From contig NZ_JAATJH010000006.1 of NCBI RefSeq assembly GCF_011927835.1, forward strand, positions 3,583 to 67,582: DNA of 64,000 nucleotides, in the 5' to 3' direction. The position numbers and the translations under genes are program-made. The DNA comes from Neolewinella antarctica (GTDB taxonomy: Bacteria > Bacteroidota > Bacteroidia > Chitinophagales > Saprospiraceae). The stretch's first letter is position 1. Every line of letters begins with the position of its first letter. Positions 45,456-54,731 of this stretch are shown here, piece after piece. Below the pieces are notes generated by a model. It saw only the letters and a program-made list of their open reading frames with translations, ran no database searches and was not told where the DNA came from.

Positions 45456-47603
45456 GTGAACTATTGTGCAAAATCGCTTACTTTTTTAATTTTTTTGGTC
45501 TTACTGCAGGTGCAGTTCGGACGGGCGCAGTCGGCGGCGGACGGGCGCATCGGCACGGGTAAGTCGATCGAAACGGGCCCGGTGCTGAGCCCGGATGGCT
45601 CGGAGTTGTACTTCACGCGCCCGGACCACAGGAATAATCAGGGACGGGACGACGCCGCCGACATTTGGCTACGGACGCGCGCCGCCAACGGCCGCTGGAA
45701 CCGGGCCATTAACCCGGGTTCTCCCATCAATTCGTACGCCGCCGACCGCGCGCTGGGCCTCAGTCCGGACGGGAATACGCTCGCCGTTTTGCGGGCGGGC
45801 GACCACCTGGAGATCGAAACCCTGCAGCGCAACGGCCGTAGCTGGGTCAGGGTGGCGCTGTCGCGGGTGCCGGGGGAAGTGGGTGAGAGCAAGGACATCG
45901 GGTACAACGTTCTGACGGGTGAGCTCATCTTCGTGCGGGGCTCCGGTACCGACGACCAAGATTTGTACCTCACGCAATTAGGCACGGACGGAGAATGGTC
46001 CGCCGCCCAGCCACTCACCAAGTTAAACACAGCCGCCAACGAAAGCCGATCGAGCTTCGGTTCCGACGGGCGGACGCTCTACTTCTTCCGGGCAAACGCA
46101 GGCTGGTTTAAGCAAGTCGACCGCGCAGTCGAGCCCACGCTGACGCGCGTACCGATTTTTAGCAAACGGTTTGCCGTAGGTCTGAACGGAGACGCCCGCC
46201 GGATGCAGTCCGTGGTGGAACTTCCCGGCCCGGGTAAGCGCGGGGAGCTACGGGGGATGCTGGTTGCGGAGAACGATCACCCCGCCCCCGGGCGGGTGGT
46301 GCGCGTTGCGCCCGGTGATTTGCCCGTGATGACGACTACCGGGGTGAGGATCGACGGTCTGTCGCCGGACGGTAGTAAAATCGGGCTGTTCCTCAGATCT
46401 GACGAGCGATTGGTTGACGGGCAAGAGTTAGCGGACCTCAACCAAATCGGCGTCCCCGTCGGGGGAACAACCGCCGTAAGTATGGTTGCCCGCCCGGAGC
46501 AAAAAATTAATCAGTTGGAAAGCCAGGTTGCCGAGCGGGAATCCGCGTTGCGGAAGTTGATCGAAGAGCAACGGTACGTGTCCGACGGGGCGCAACTGGC
46601 TGGGTCACGGACGTCCGAATTAGGTCCGGCACAACTGGATACTTTACCGAAGGGCTCCGGCACGCGCGACCGGTACGCGGAAGACTTATCCGAGCTGGAG
46701 ATACTGAAGGAAAAATTCCGTCGCCAACAGGAAGAACGCCAGCGGGTGGCGGCCGGTGGCTCCCGGAAATCCGCGCGAACGTCCTCCACGCAGGATGCCT
46801 CCCGGGGCCGGCGGTCGTCGCGCGAGAAAGCTACCACTGATGGGAGTGCCCGCCCGCGCGGTGGCTCTTCCGACCAAACTGGTTATTTAGCGGAAATTAG
46901 GGAAAGACAGCGGCGGGATAGCCTGGACCGCGCGGCCACCCGGCGCTCCGACGGCGAGCGTAAACAAAAAAAGCAAGCCTGGGAATACGCCGCCCAGCGT
47001 GATCTGCCGGTCAATAACTCCGAACCAACGTCGGCCACTAACCAAAGCGACGCACGGTACGACCAGCAACTCGCGGAGTTAGCGGCCTTACGGGAAGAAG
47101 TCGTTCGTCTGCGTACGCAACAGGATACCGAGCGCCCCGCCCCGGCTCCCGAGGCGTACGGTACTCCTTCCGGCTACGTACCCCCGGCCGATCGGGACTG
47201 GACTTCCCGGACGCCCGCACCGAGCACCGCGGAAGCGCCCATGAACACCGCATATCCCACCAACCCGGCACCCGCGACCGCGCCCCCCGCCGCCAAAAGA
47301 TCCGGCCAAAAAACGCGGACGGACGTGACCTTTATCCCGAATACGGCCTACGTCGACGGGGGCGGCTACGACGGCCTGGAGCAGATCTGCCGCGCCGTGG
47401 AGGCTGCCCGCGCCCCGGTAACCATCGTGGTGCACACGCGGGCCGACCTGGAAAAGCGCCCGGCGCAACTGCTGAGTGAGGAGCGAGCGGTGAAGATTGG
47501 CAATTATTTACGGGAGCGGGGCATTGCGGAGCGGCATTTTCACGTGCTCGGCTACGGCAATAACCTGACCGGGAAGGGTGGGGAAAGGGTAGAGATTTGG
47601 TGA
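45456..47603 (+). CDS. PD40 and OmpA-like envelope protein (GTG start)
   Basis: 715 aa. GTG at 45456 gives a signal peptide (MNYCAKSLTFLIFLVLLQVQFGRAQ). N-terminal PD40-type beta-propeller (residues 25-330: GPVLSPDGSELYFTRPD, LGLSPDGNTLAVLR, SFGSDGRTLYFFR), a long charged coiled-coil and low-complexity region (about 350-620), then a shortened OmpA-like C-terminus (TRADLEKRPAQLLSEERAVKIGNYLRERGI, GYGNNLTGKGGERVEIW). The protein should bridge outer membrane and peptidoglycan; PorE of T9SS has similar modules. GC motifs lie in frame at 45854 and in the Ala/Pro linker at 47268. Confidence 0.8.
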   Translation: MNYCAKSLTFLIFLVLLQVQFGRAQSAADGRIGTGKSIETGPVLSPDGSELYFTRPDHRNNQGRDDAADIWLRTRAANGRWNRAINPGSPINSYAADRALGLSPDGNTLAVLRAGDHLEIETLQRNGRSWVRVALSRVPGEVGESKDIGYNVLTGELIFVRGSGTDDQDLYLTQLGTDGEWSAAQPLTKLNTAANESRSSFGSDGRTLYFFRANAGWFKQVDRAVEPTLTRVPIFSKRFAVGLNGDARRMQSVVELPGPGKRGELRGMLVAENDHPAPGRVVRVAPGDLPVMTTTGVRIDGLSPDGSKIGLFLRSDERLVDGQELADLNQIGVPVGGTTAVSMVARPEQKINQLESQVAERESALRKLIEEQRYVSDGAQLAGSRTSELGPAQLDTLPKGSGTRDRYAEDLSELEILKEKFRRQQEERQRVAAGGSRKSARTSSTQDASRGRRSSREKATTDGSARPRGGSSDQTGYLAEIRERQRRDSLDRAATRRSDGERKQKKQAWEYAAQRDLPVNNSEPTSATNQSDARYDQQLAELAALREEVVRLRTQQDTERPAPAPEAYGTPSGYVPPADRDWTSRTPAPSTAEAPMNTAYPTNPAPATAPPAAKRSGQKTRTDVTFIPNTAYVDGGGYDGLEQICRAVEAARAPVTIVVHTRADLEKRPAQLLSEERAVKIGNYLRERGIAERHFHVLGYGNNLTGKGGERVEIW
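45854..45870 (+). repeat. 17-nt GC motif copy inside the PD40/OmpA gene (one mismatch)
   Basis: GGCGCTGTCGCGGGTGC within the propeller region, read as ALSRV, followed by CGGGG. Chance resemblance is less likely than descent because the CTGTCGCGGGTGC variant also occurs at 10138 and 42270. Confidence 0.5.
47268..47284 (-). repeat. 17-nt GC motif copy inside the PD40/OmpA gene (exact)
   Basis: Read in frame as APATAP in the linker just before the OmpA-like domain. Confidence 0.75.
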
Positions 47604-47783
47604 CGGGGCGATCGCTGATTTCCGTCTGAGGGCAACACTTAATTCTTAAGAAGACAAGAAACGGGCAGGCTTTTTGGTTAAAACAAACCAAAGCCGTACT
47701 TCGCATTTAGTGGGTTCACGCCCAGGCTAAAGCTGGTATTCTTTGTGCATGATTACCTTTCGTGACCAAAACCCGCGCTACCC

Positions 47784-50600
47784 ATGATCTCCAGAATTCT
47801 TGTTTGCCTTACTTTCCTCAGCCTGGCCGCCTGTAACGGTGATCGGGAGCCTTCCGTAGCCCAGGGTAAATTCTCCGTCCCCTTCGAAAAATTTGAACTG
47901 GAAAACGGCCTGGACGTCGTGCTGCACGTCGACGAATCCGACCCCGTGGTGGCCGTGGCGTTGACCGCCCACGTGGGCAGCGCCCGGGAAAAGGAAGGGC
48001 GAACGGGCTTTGCCCACCTCTTCGAGCACCTGCTTTTCCTCGAATCCGAAAACTTAGGTAAGGGCGGCCTCGACGCCATGAGCGCCCGCATCGGCGGCTC
48101 CGGCGCGAACGGCTCCACCAGCCGGGACCGGACGAACTACTTCCAGACCGTCCCGCAGGATGCGCTGGAAAAAATGATCTGGGCCGAGGCTGACAAACTG
48201 GGTTACTTCATCAATACGGTGACCGAGCCGGTGCTGGCCAAGGAGAAGCAAGTCGTCAAAAACGAGAAACGGCAGGGTGTCGATAATAGGCCCTACGGCC
48301 ACACGCGCTACGTGATCGACAAGGCGCTGTACCCCGCCGACCACCCCTACAACTGGCAGGTCATCGGCTCGCTGGAAGACCTGGACGCGGCGACCCTGCC
48401 CGACGTAAAAGAATTTTTTCGCCGCTGGTACGTACCGAACAACGTGACGCTGACGATCTCCGGCAACTTCGACCCGGTGGAAGTTAAGAGGTTGGTGAAA
48501 AAGTATTTTGACGAGATTCCCCGCGGCGAAGCGGTGGAGCGGATGGACCTGGCGCCGGTCACTCTCGCCACCACAAAAAAGCTCTACCACGAAGATAATT
48601 TCGCCCGCCTCCCCGAACTGACGATGGCCTGGCCGACGGTGGAGCAGTATAACTCAGACGGTTACGCGCTGGACGTACTGCTGGACTACCTCAGCAACGG
48701 CAAACGCGCGCCCCTGTACAAAGTGATCGTCGAGCAAAAAGAACTGGCCGCGAACGTGCAGGCCTATAACTACGGTTCCGAGTTAGCGGGGACGGCCTAC
48801 ATCTCCGTGCGCGCCTTTCCGGACACGCCGTTGGATACCGTAGCGGCGGCCATCGTGGAAGGGTTTAAACGATTCGAGACAGCGGGAATTTCCGAAAAGG
48901 ACCTGGACCGAATCAAAGCCGGCCAGGAAACGAATTTCTACAACGGTTTGTCCAGCGTGCTGGGTAAAGGCTTCAACCTGGCGCAGTACAACATCTTCGC
49001 CGGTGACCCGGGCTTCGTGGAACAGGACATCGAGAACATCCTGGCGGTGACGACGGCGGACGTGATGCGGGTTTACGATCAATACTTAAAAGGGCAACCT
49101 TTCGTGGCGACTAGCTTCGTACCGAAGGGGCAAACGGACCTGATCCTCACGGGTAGCACCAAAGCGGACGTGGTGGAAGAGCCCATCGAGCAGGGTGCGG
49201 AAGAAGAATTCGACGCCGGTATTGCTGCCGAATACGAGCGGACGGCTTCCTCCTTCGACCGGGCGGCGGAGCCGAATTACGGCGCGGAAATCAGTACCGT
49301 TCCCCCGACCGTCTGGACGGAAGAGCTCGCCAACGGCGTGACCGTCCGGGGCATCGAGAACAACGAAGTCCCGCTGATCAATTTCAACCTGGCCATCCCC
49401 GGCGGCCAACTCAACGAGACGCTCGGTAAGGCCGGCGTGGCCAACCTGATGGCTACGCTACTCACCAAGGGCACCAAAAACAAAAGCCCCGAAGAGCTGG
49501 AAGACGCCATTCAGCAACTCGGCGCGCGCATCAACGTGTACGCGACGGGCACCGACATCCGCGTATCCGGTAACACGCTCGCCCGTAATTACCCCGCCAC
49601 GATTGCGCTGCTGACGGAGATTATGCTGGAACCCCGCTGGGATGAGGAAGAACTGGCCATCGCCCGCCGGGGAGTTCTCAGCCGGATCGAGCAGAACGCC
49701 GCCTCCCCGAACGCCATCGCCGACAAAGCTTTTGACGAATTGCTTTACGGAGAAGACAATATCCGCGCTTACTCCCGCCTGGGCACGGCGGAGACGGTAG
49801 CGAACATCACCATGGACGACCTGAAGGATTACTACGAATCCTTTATTTCCCCCAGCGAGGCTAACCTGAACGTGGTCGGGGCACTGAATCAAGCGGATGT
49901 TCTTGCCCCCTTCGACCGCCTGACCGACGGCTGGTCCGCCCGCGAGACGACCGCCCCGCAGTGGCCGCTAGCGCGGGAGATCGACGCGGCGAAGGTTTAC
50001 TTTTACGACGTCCCCGGTGCCAAGCAATCCGTGCTGTACGTCGGCAACCCCTCCCTGGCCGCGACCGACCGCGACTACTACCCCACGCAGATCATGAACT
50101 ACATCCTGGGCGGCGGCGGTTTCGCTTCGCGCCTGACGCAAGAGTTGCGGGAGGGGAAAGGCTATACGTACGGGATCAATTCCGGTTTCAACGGCGGTAA
50201 GGAAACGGGTGTTTTTGCCATCAGCACCAGCGTGCGGAGTAACGTTACCCTGGAATCCGCGCAGGCGATCAAGCAAATCCTGGAAGCCTACCCGGAGACC
50301 TTTTCGGAGCAGGACCTGGAAACGACCCGTAGCTACCTGACCAAAAGCAATGCCCGCGCTTTCGAGACGGCCGGCGCCAAACTCGGCCTGCTGGACGACA
50401 TGGCGGAATACGGCTGGTCGGCCGATTACGTGCGGGAGCGGGAAGACGTGGTTCGGAACACCGAGGTCGAGGATGTGAAGCGGATCGCCAATCAGTACTT
50501 GCGGCCGGAGAAGATGATTTGGCTGGTGGTCGGGGACGCGGCTACGCAGTTGGGGCGGATGAGGGAATTGGGGTACGGGGAGGTGGTTTTGCTGGAGTAA
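47784..50600 (+). CDS. M16 family zinc peptidase lipoprotein (two-domain)
   Basis: 938 aa. Lipoprotein signal MISRILVCLTFLSLAACNGD with lipobox LAAC. The first M16 half carries the inverted zinc motif in GFAHLFEHLLFLE (HxxEH) and the distal Glu in a VKNEKRQG-type helix; the second half (about 500-930) has the R/Y-type substrate motif GGFASRLTQELREGKGYTYGINS without the zinc site. Pitrilysin-like clamshell peptidases degrade peptides; as a lipoprotein this one probably works in the periplasm. Single gene, no partner peptidase beside it because both halves are fused. Confidence 0.92.
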   Translation: MISRILVCLTFLSLAACNGDREPSVAQGKFSVPFEKFELENGLDVVLHVDESDPVVAVALTAHVGSAREKEGRTGFAHLFEHLLFLESENLGKGGLDAMSARIGGSGANGSTSRDRTNYFQTVPQDALEKMIWAEADKLGYFINTVTEPVLAKEKQVVKNEKRQGVDNRPYGHTRYVIDKALYPADHPYNWQVIGSLEDLDAATLPDVKEFFRRWYVPNNVTLTISGNFDPVEVKRLVKKYFDEIPRGEAVERMDLAPVTLATTKKLYHEDNFARLPELTMAWPTVEQYNSDGYALDVLLDYLSNGKRAPLYKVIVEQKELAANVQAYNYGSELAGTAYISVRAFPDTPLDTVAAAIVEGFKRFETAGISEKDLDRIKAGQETNFYNGLSSVLGKGFNLAQYNIFAGDPGFVEQDIENILAVTTADVMRVYDQYLKGQPFVATSFVPKGQTDLILTGSTKADVVEEPIEQGAEEEFDAGIAAEYERTASSFDRAAEPNYGAEISTVPPTVWTEELANGVTVRGIENNEVPLINFNLAIPGGQLNETLGKAGVANLMATLLTKGTKNKSPEELEDAIQQLGARINVYATGTDIRVSGNTLARNYPATIALLTEIMLEPRWDEEELAIARRGVLSRIEQNAASPNAIADKAFDELLYGEDNIRAYSRLGTAETVANITMDDLKDYYESFISPSEANLNVVGALNQADVLAPFDRLTDGWSARETTAPQWPLAREIDAAKVYFYDVPGAKQSVLYVGNPSLAATDRDYYPTQIMNYILGGGGFASRLTQELREGKGYTYGINSGFNGGKETGVFAISTSVRSNVTLESAQAIKQILEAYPETFSEQDLETTRSYLTKSNARAFETAGAKLGLLDDMAEYGWSADYVREREDVVRNTEVEDVKRIANQYLRPEKMIWLVVGDAATQLGRMRELGYGEVVLLE

Positions 50601-50959
50601 GTAGGGGATTTAATTAGATAGCGGGGCGCGGTCGTCCCGACTAAGTGCGGGACTAGCTATCGCGTCGCGGGTATAGGGTTAATTAGCCCGCCAGCTACGT
50701 GACTTTGCTCGCTACGACCGGGATTTAGACGTGGGCGGCACTGCATGGTGTGGTGCGACGAAGAAGCGAGATTACCGTGAGCTTTCGAGGATTTTTGCCG
50801 GTATTTGCCCGCATACTCGGTCGCCAATTCTCGTTCCCAAATTACCGCTGCCACTCGCCACCGAGCGAAAAAAAGTACGGACCGAAATTAAAACACGTTC
50901 CCCCCCGCATTGACGGCAAAAAGACAGAACCGAATCCCCCTAAACTCTATTTTCTTTAC
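50601..50959. other. Intergenic region with an interrupted GC motif
   Basis: 359 nt between the M16 peptidase and the membrane/wHTH gene. At 50624-50672 a GC-motif half (GGGCGCGGTCG) is separated from TCGCGGGTA by a hairpin-forming insert TCCCGACTAAGTGCGGGA plus CTAGCTATCGCG. The rest is without recognisable features; an open frame from 50750 into the next gene is not family-like before Met at 50960. Confidence 0.5.
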
Positions 50960-51694
50960 ATGAATCCACAGAAAGCAGGTCCCATCGCGTTGATCCTACT
51001 GGGCACCTTCATGCTGTTCATCACGTCCATGCTCGGCATGCACGACCCTATCTTTTATAAGGTGGCGGTGATGATGAGCGGCATGGGTGTATTCTCGCTC
51101 GTAGCGGCCAATGCATCACTGACGGACCCCAGTGGTGTCCACGGCGGTCGCGACACGCAAAGCGTGATCCACGACCTGGACCTGCTGCGTCTGTTCGAGC
51201 GCCAACCCGGGGGCTTGTTGTCGAAAGAAATGGTCGTGCGGAAAACCGGCCTGACCCCGCTCGAAGCCGGGGTGCGGCTCAATACCTTAAACATCGGCGG
51301 CTTACTCCGGGCGGGGTCGAACCCCGGTGGCGCGCGCCGCTTCTTCGAGCTTTCCGCCCCGCTGGAGGCCGCTCCCGAACTGCGTCTTTCCGGCGAGGCC
51401 TACCTGACCATTGAGGACTTGCAAGAAATCTTCATCGCCTACGACTACAAAGTGAGCCCCCACAAACTGATGGTGACGACGGGCCTAACCTGGGAACTGC
51501 TGTCGCGCGAAATGAAGCACTTCCGGGAGCAGGGCATCATCGACGTCGTGTACATCAAACGGCCGGGCGATAGCTACAAGCAGTACGTACTAATGGAGGC
51601 TTACCAGCGGATAGATACGCTGGACCTAACGAGCCGCGACCAAATCAATGCGGACGTGAAGCAGGTGCTTTATGATGAGGATTTTTTGGTTTAG
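50960..51694 (+). CDS. Membrane protein with winged-helix-like cytoplasmic part, hypothetical
   Basis: 244 aa from ATG at 50960 (MNPQKAGPIALILLGTF). Two N-terminal membrane helices (about residues 6-25 and 35-54) are followed by a cytoplasmic region with helix-turn-helix-like segments (LLSKEMVVRKTGLTPLEAGVRLNTLNIGGLL and MVTTGLTWELLSREMKHFREQGII). No enzyme motif. It may sense something at the membrane and contact DNA or a partner; this is inference. It marks the left border of the restriction island. Confidence 0.6.
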   Translation: MNPQKAGPIALILLGTFMLFITSMLGMHDPIFYKVAVMMSGMGVFSLVAANASLTDPSGVHGGRDTQSVIHDLDLLRLFERQPGGLLSKEMVVRKTGLTPLEAGVRLNTLNIGGLLRAGSNPGGARRFFELSAPLEAAPELRLSGEAYLTIEDLQEIFIAYDYKVSPHKLMVTTGLTWELLSREMKHFREQGIIDVVYIKRPGDSYKQYVLMEAYQRIDTLDLTSRDQINADVKQVLYDEDFLV

Positions 51695-51716
51695 GCACGC
51701 ACGTCAGATTTTGAAC

Positions 51717-51815
51717 ACACAAAGCACAAAAGAAACGGAAAAGCACAAGAAAGAATACAAGTTAAAGTATGTGTGCCCCTTCTTTTATTCTTCATTCTGT
51801 GTTCCTGTTTTTGTT
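51717..51815. repeat. A-rich / T-rich pseudo-palindrome
   Basis: GAACACACAAAGCACAAAAG on the left mirrors TTCTTTTATTCTTCATTCTGTGTTC on the right, with GAACACA/TGTGTTC and AAGAATA/TATTCTT arms. It resembles in style the palindromic elements at 12074 and 32329 but is not the same sequence. Confidence 0.4.
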
Positions 51816-51869
51816 AGCTCATGTGACGGATTATCCCGTAGTTAATCATCAGCGTTACACAACAAAAGT

Positions 51870-54731
51870 ATGGGGCTGCACCCCGCACTAACGTTAGGCG
51901 CACCTCCGGTTATTCTGACATTGGCTACCTTAGCCCGCCCCTCGAACAACCAACACCCCGAACAACTCGCCCGCGACCAGATCGACGCCCAACTCCGCGC
52001 CGCCGGCTGGGCGGTGCAGGGCAAAGGAGAAGTCGACCTCTACGAAAACGATGGCGTCGCGGTGCGCGAACACCACACTTCGGTGGGGCCGGCCGACTAC
52101 GTGCTGTTCGTTAAGACGCAACCAATCGGCATCATCGAGGCCAAGCGGGAGGATTTAGGACACAAGATCACGGAAGTCGAAGAACAGAGCCTGGGCTACG
52201 CGCGGGCCGAGATCAAATTTGTCGACACCACCCGGCTCGATTTTACCTACGAAAGCACCGGCGTCATTACCCGTTTTACGGACCACCGCGACCCCAAACC
52301 GCGCAGCCGCGAAGTCTTCAGTTTTCACCGCCCACTAACACTGCTCGCTCTCCAGAGAAACTCTGCATCCCTGCGTCAGCGCCTAAATAACTTGCCGCCG
52401 CTCGACGAGACCGGCCTCCGCCCCGCGCAAATCGAAGCCATCCACAACCTGGAAAAAAGCTTCGCCGACAATAAGCCGCGCGCGCTCATCCAGATGGCCA
52501 CCGGGGCGGGCAAAACCTTTACCGCCTGCACCTTCGCTTACCGTCTGCTGAAGCACGCCCGCGCCCGCCGCATCCTGTTTCTGGTGGACACCAAGAACCT
52601 CGGCGAACAGGCCGAGCAGGAATTCATGAGCTACCAGCCGCGCGACGATAACCGAAAATTCACCGAGCTCTACGGCGTGCAACGGCTCACGAGCAGCCAC
52701 ATCCCGAACGACTGCCAGGTGTGCATCTCCACGATACAGCGGCTGTATTCCATCCTGAAGGGGGAGGAGCTCGCCGAGGGGGCGGAAGACGACAACCCAC
52801 ACGAAAACGACCGCTGGCAAAGGAAGGAACCGCTGCCCGTCGTGTACAACCCCGCCAACCCCGTCGGCCAGTTCGATTTTATCGTCATCGACGAAGCCCA
52901 CCGCAGCATTTACAACCTCTGGCGGCAGGTGCTCGAATACTACGATGCCTATTTGATCGGCCTCACCGCCACGCCCGACAGCCGCACCTACGGGTTTTTC
53001 AACGGTAACGTGGTGAGCGAATACACCTACGAAGAATCGGTGGCCGACGGCGTCAACGTGCCCTTCGACGTGTACACCATCGAGACGGCCATCACGGCCG
53101 GCGGAGCGATCATCCCCAAGAGCGCCCGGGGCGTGGAGCACCGCGAAAAGCTGAGCCGCCGCAAACGCTGGGAACAGCTCGACGAAGACCTCGAATACGA
53201 AGCCCGTCAGCTGGACCGCGACGTGGTGACGCCCGACCAGATCCGCACCATCATCCGCGAATACCGCCGCATCCTGCCCGGGCTGTTCCCGGACCGGCAC
53301 GACGCGCGCGGCGAGTTCGAGGTCCCCAAAACACTGGTGTTCGCCAAGACGGACAGCCACGCCGACGACATCATCCAGATCGTCCGCGAGGAAATGGGGG
53401 AGGGCAACGACTTTTGCAAAAAGGTGACCTACAAGGTCGAGGAAGACCCGAAGAGCATCCTCAACCAGTTCCGCAACGGCTGGGCGCCGCGCATCGCCGT
53501 AACGGTCGACATGATCGCCACCGGCACCGACGTCAAACCCCTCGAAGTGCTGCTGTTCCTGCGCGACGTCAAGAGCGCCAACTACTTCGAGCAGATGAAG
53601 GGCCGCGGCACCCGCACCATCTCGCTCGACGACCTCAAACGGACGAGCAACACGGCCAAGAGTACCAAGACCCACTTCGTGATCGTCGACGCCGTCGGGG
53701 CCACGAAGTCTAAGAAAACCCTCAGTCGGCCCCTCGAACGCAAGCCCGGCGTGCCGCTTAAAGATCTCCTGCACGCCATCAAAATGGGCGCGCGCGACGA
53801 GGACTTATTTTCGTCGCTCGCCAACCGGCTGATCCGGCTCGACAAGCAGATCACGCCCGCCGAAAAAGAGGGCTTTAAGGAACTGGCCAAGGGCCGCGAC
53901 ATCAAGCAAACCGTCCGCAAGCTACTGGCCGCCTTCGACCCGGACGTGATTGAAGGGGCGCGGTCGCGGGTGCAAAGGGAGTTAGTGGGGCAAAGCCCCG
54001 CCGCGATCGAGACCGCGATGGACGAAGCCGAAAACGACTTGCAGATCGACGCCGCCCGTATTTTCAACGGGGCTTTGGCGGATTACGTAGAGAACGTCCG
54101 CAAAGTCCACAGCCAAGTGATCGACAACGTGAGCCGCGACACCGTCCTGCGTAGTGAAGCCGACAGCTTCAGCACCGAGCGGAGCCGCGAAGTCGTGGCC
54201 GGTTTCGAAGCCTACCTGCGGGAAAATACGGACGAGTTCACCGCCCTGGCCATTTACTTCAACGAGCCCCACCGCCGCCGCGAGGTCACCTTCCGGATGG
54301 TCAAAAGCCTCGTCGAGCGGCTGAAGGTCGACCGCCCGGCGATGGCCCCGCACTACGTCTGGGAAGCCTACAACAAACTGGAGGACGTCAGCGACGCCCG
54401 CCCCGAAAGCGAGCTGATCGCGCTGGTCAGCCTCGTCCGCCGCGTCGCCGGCCTCGACGAGCGCCTGACGAACTACGCCGGCCGCGTGGACCGCAATTTC
54501 CAGACCTGGATCTTCAACCACAACAACACGGCCGCCGAGAAATTCAGCGAAGAACAACTGACGTGGCTGCGGATGATCCGCGACCACGTCAAACAATCCT
54601 TTCATTTGGAACGGGACGATTTCGACTTGCACCCGTTTGACGGGAAGGGTGGGATCGGTGGGTTTTATGCGGCGTTTGGGAAGGGGTATGCGGGGGTTAT
54701 TTTGGAAATGAATGAAATATTGGTGGCGTGA
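51870..54731 (+). CDS. hsdR: Type I restriction enzyme R subunit
   Basis: 953 aa. N-terminal PD-(D/E)xK nuclease (VGPADYVLFVKTQPIGIIEAKRE, about residues 70-90), SF2 translocase with Walker A MATGAGKTFTA near 207-217, DEAHRS, GLTATPDS and the motif VI region YFEQMKGRGTRT, and an EcoEI-type C-terminal domain. It cleaves unmodified DNA in complex with HsdM and HsdS. The ATG at 51870 is used here; a TTG at 51921 nearer the conserved HPEQLARDQID is an alternative. A GC motif (53957) is translated in frame. It overlaps hsdS. No intact hsdM is present. Confidence 0.93.
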   Translation: MGLHPALTLGAPPVILTLATLARPSNNQHPEQLARDQIDAQLRAAGWAVQGKGEVDLYENDGVAVREHHTSVGPADYVLFVKTQPIGIIEAKREDLGHKITEVEEQSLGYARAEIKFVDTTRLDFTYESTGVITRFTDHRDPKPRSREVFSFHRPLTLLALQRNSASLRQRLNNLPPLDETGLRPAQIEAIHNLEKSFADNKPRALIQMATGAGKTFTACTFAYRLLKHARARRILFLVDTKNLGEQAEQEFMSYQPRDDNRKFTELYGVQRLTSSHIPNDCQVCISTIQRLYSILKGEELAEGAEDDNPHENDRWQRKEPLPVVYNPANPVGQFDFIVIDEAHRSIYNLWRQVLEYYDAYLIGLTATPDSRTYGFFNGNVVSEYTYEESVADGVNVPFDVYTIETAITAGGAIIPKSARGVEHREKLSRRKRWEQLDEDLEYEARQLDRDVVTPDQIRTIIREYRRILPGLFPDRHDARGEFEVPKTLVFAKTDSHADDIIQIVREEMGEGNDFCKKVTYKVEEDPKSILNQFRNGWAPRIAVTVDMIATGTDVKPLEVLLFLRDVKSANYFEQMKGRGTRTISLDDLKRTSNTAKSTKTHFVIVDAVGATKSKKTLSRPLERKPGVPLKDLLHAIKMGARDEDLFSSLANRLIRLDKQITPAEKEGFKELAKGRDIKQTVRKLLAAFDPDVIEGARSRVQRELVGQSPAAIETAMDEAENDLQIDAARIFNGALADYVENVRKVHSQVIDNVSRDTVLRSEADSFSTERSREVVAGFEAYLRENTDEFTALAIYFNEPHRRREVTFRMVKSLVERLKVDRPAMAPHYVWEAYNKLEDVSDARPESELIALVSLVRRVAGLDERLTNYAGRVDRNFQTWIFNHNNTAAEKFSEEQLTWLRMIRDHVKQSFHLERDDFDLHPFDGKGGIGGFYAAFGKGYAGVILEMNEILVA
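53957..53973 (+). repeat. 17-nt GC motif copy inside hsdR (exact)
   Basis: GGCGCGGTCGCGGGTGC read in frame as GARSRV and followed by AAAGG, the same flank as at 3673. Confidence 0.8.

Noticed and set aside
51865-51910. Integron attC-like site (GCGTTAC ... GTTAGGC around a GGGG/CCCC hairpin)
   Set aside because: The simple-site pairs and spacing of attC are not met and no integrase is present. Part of it may be hsdR coding sequence.
52383-53774. 463-codon minus-strand frame
   Set aside because: It is antisense to the conserved motor region of hsdR and shows no recognisable motif.
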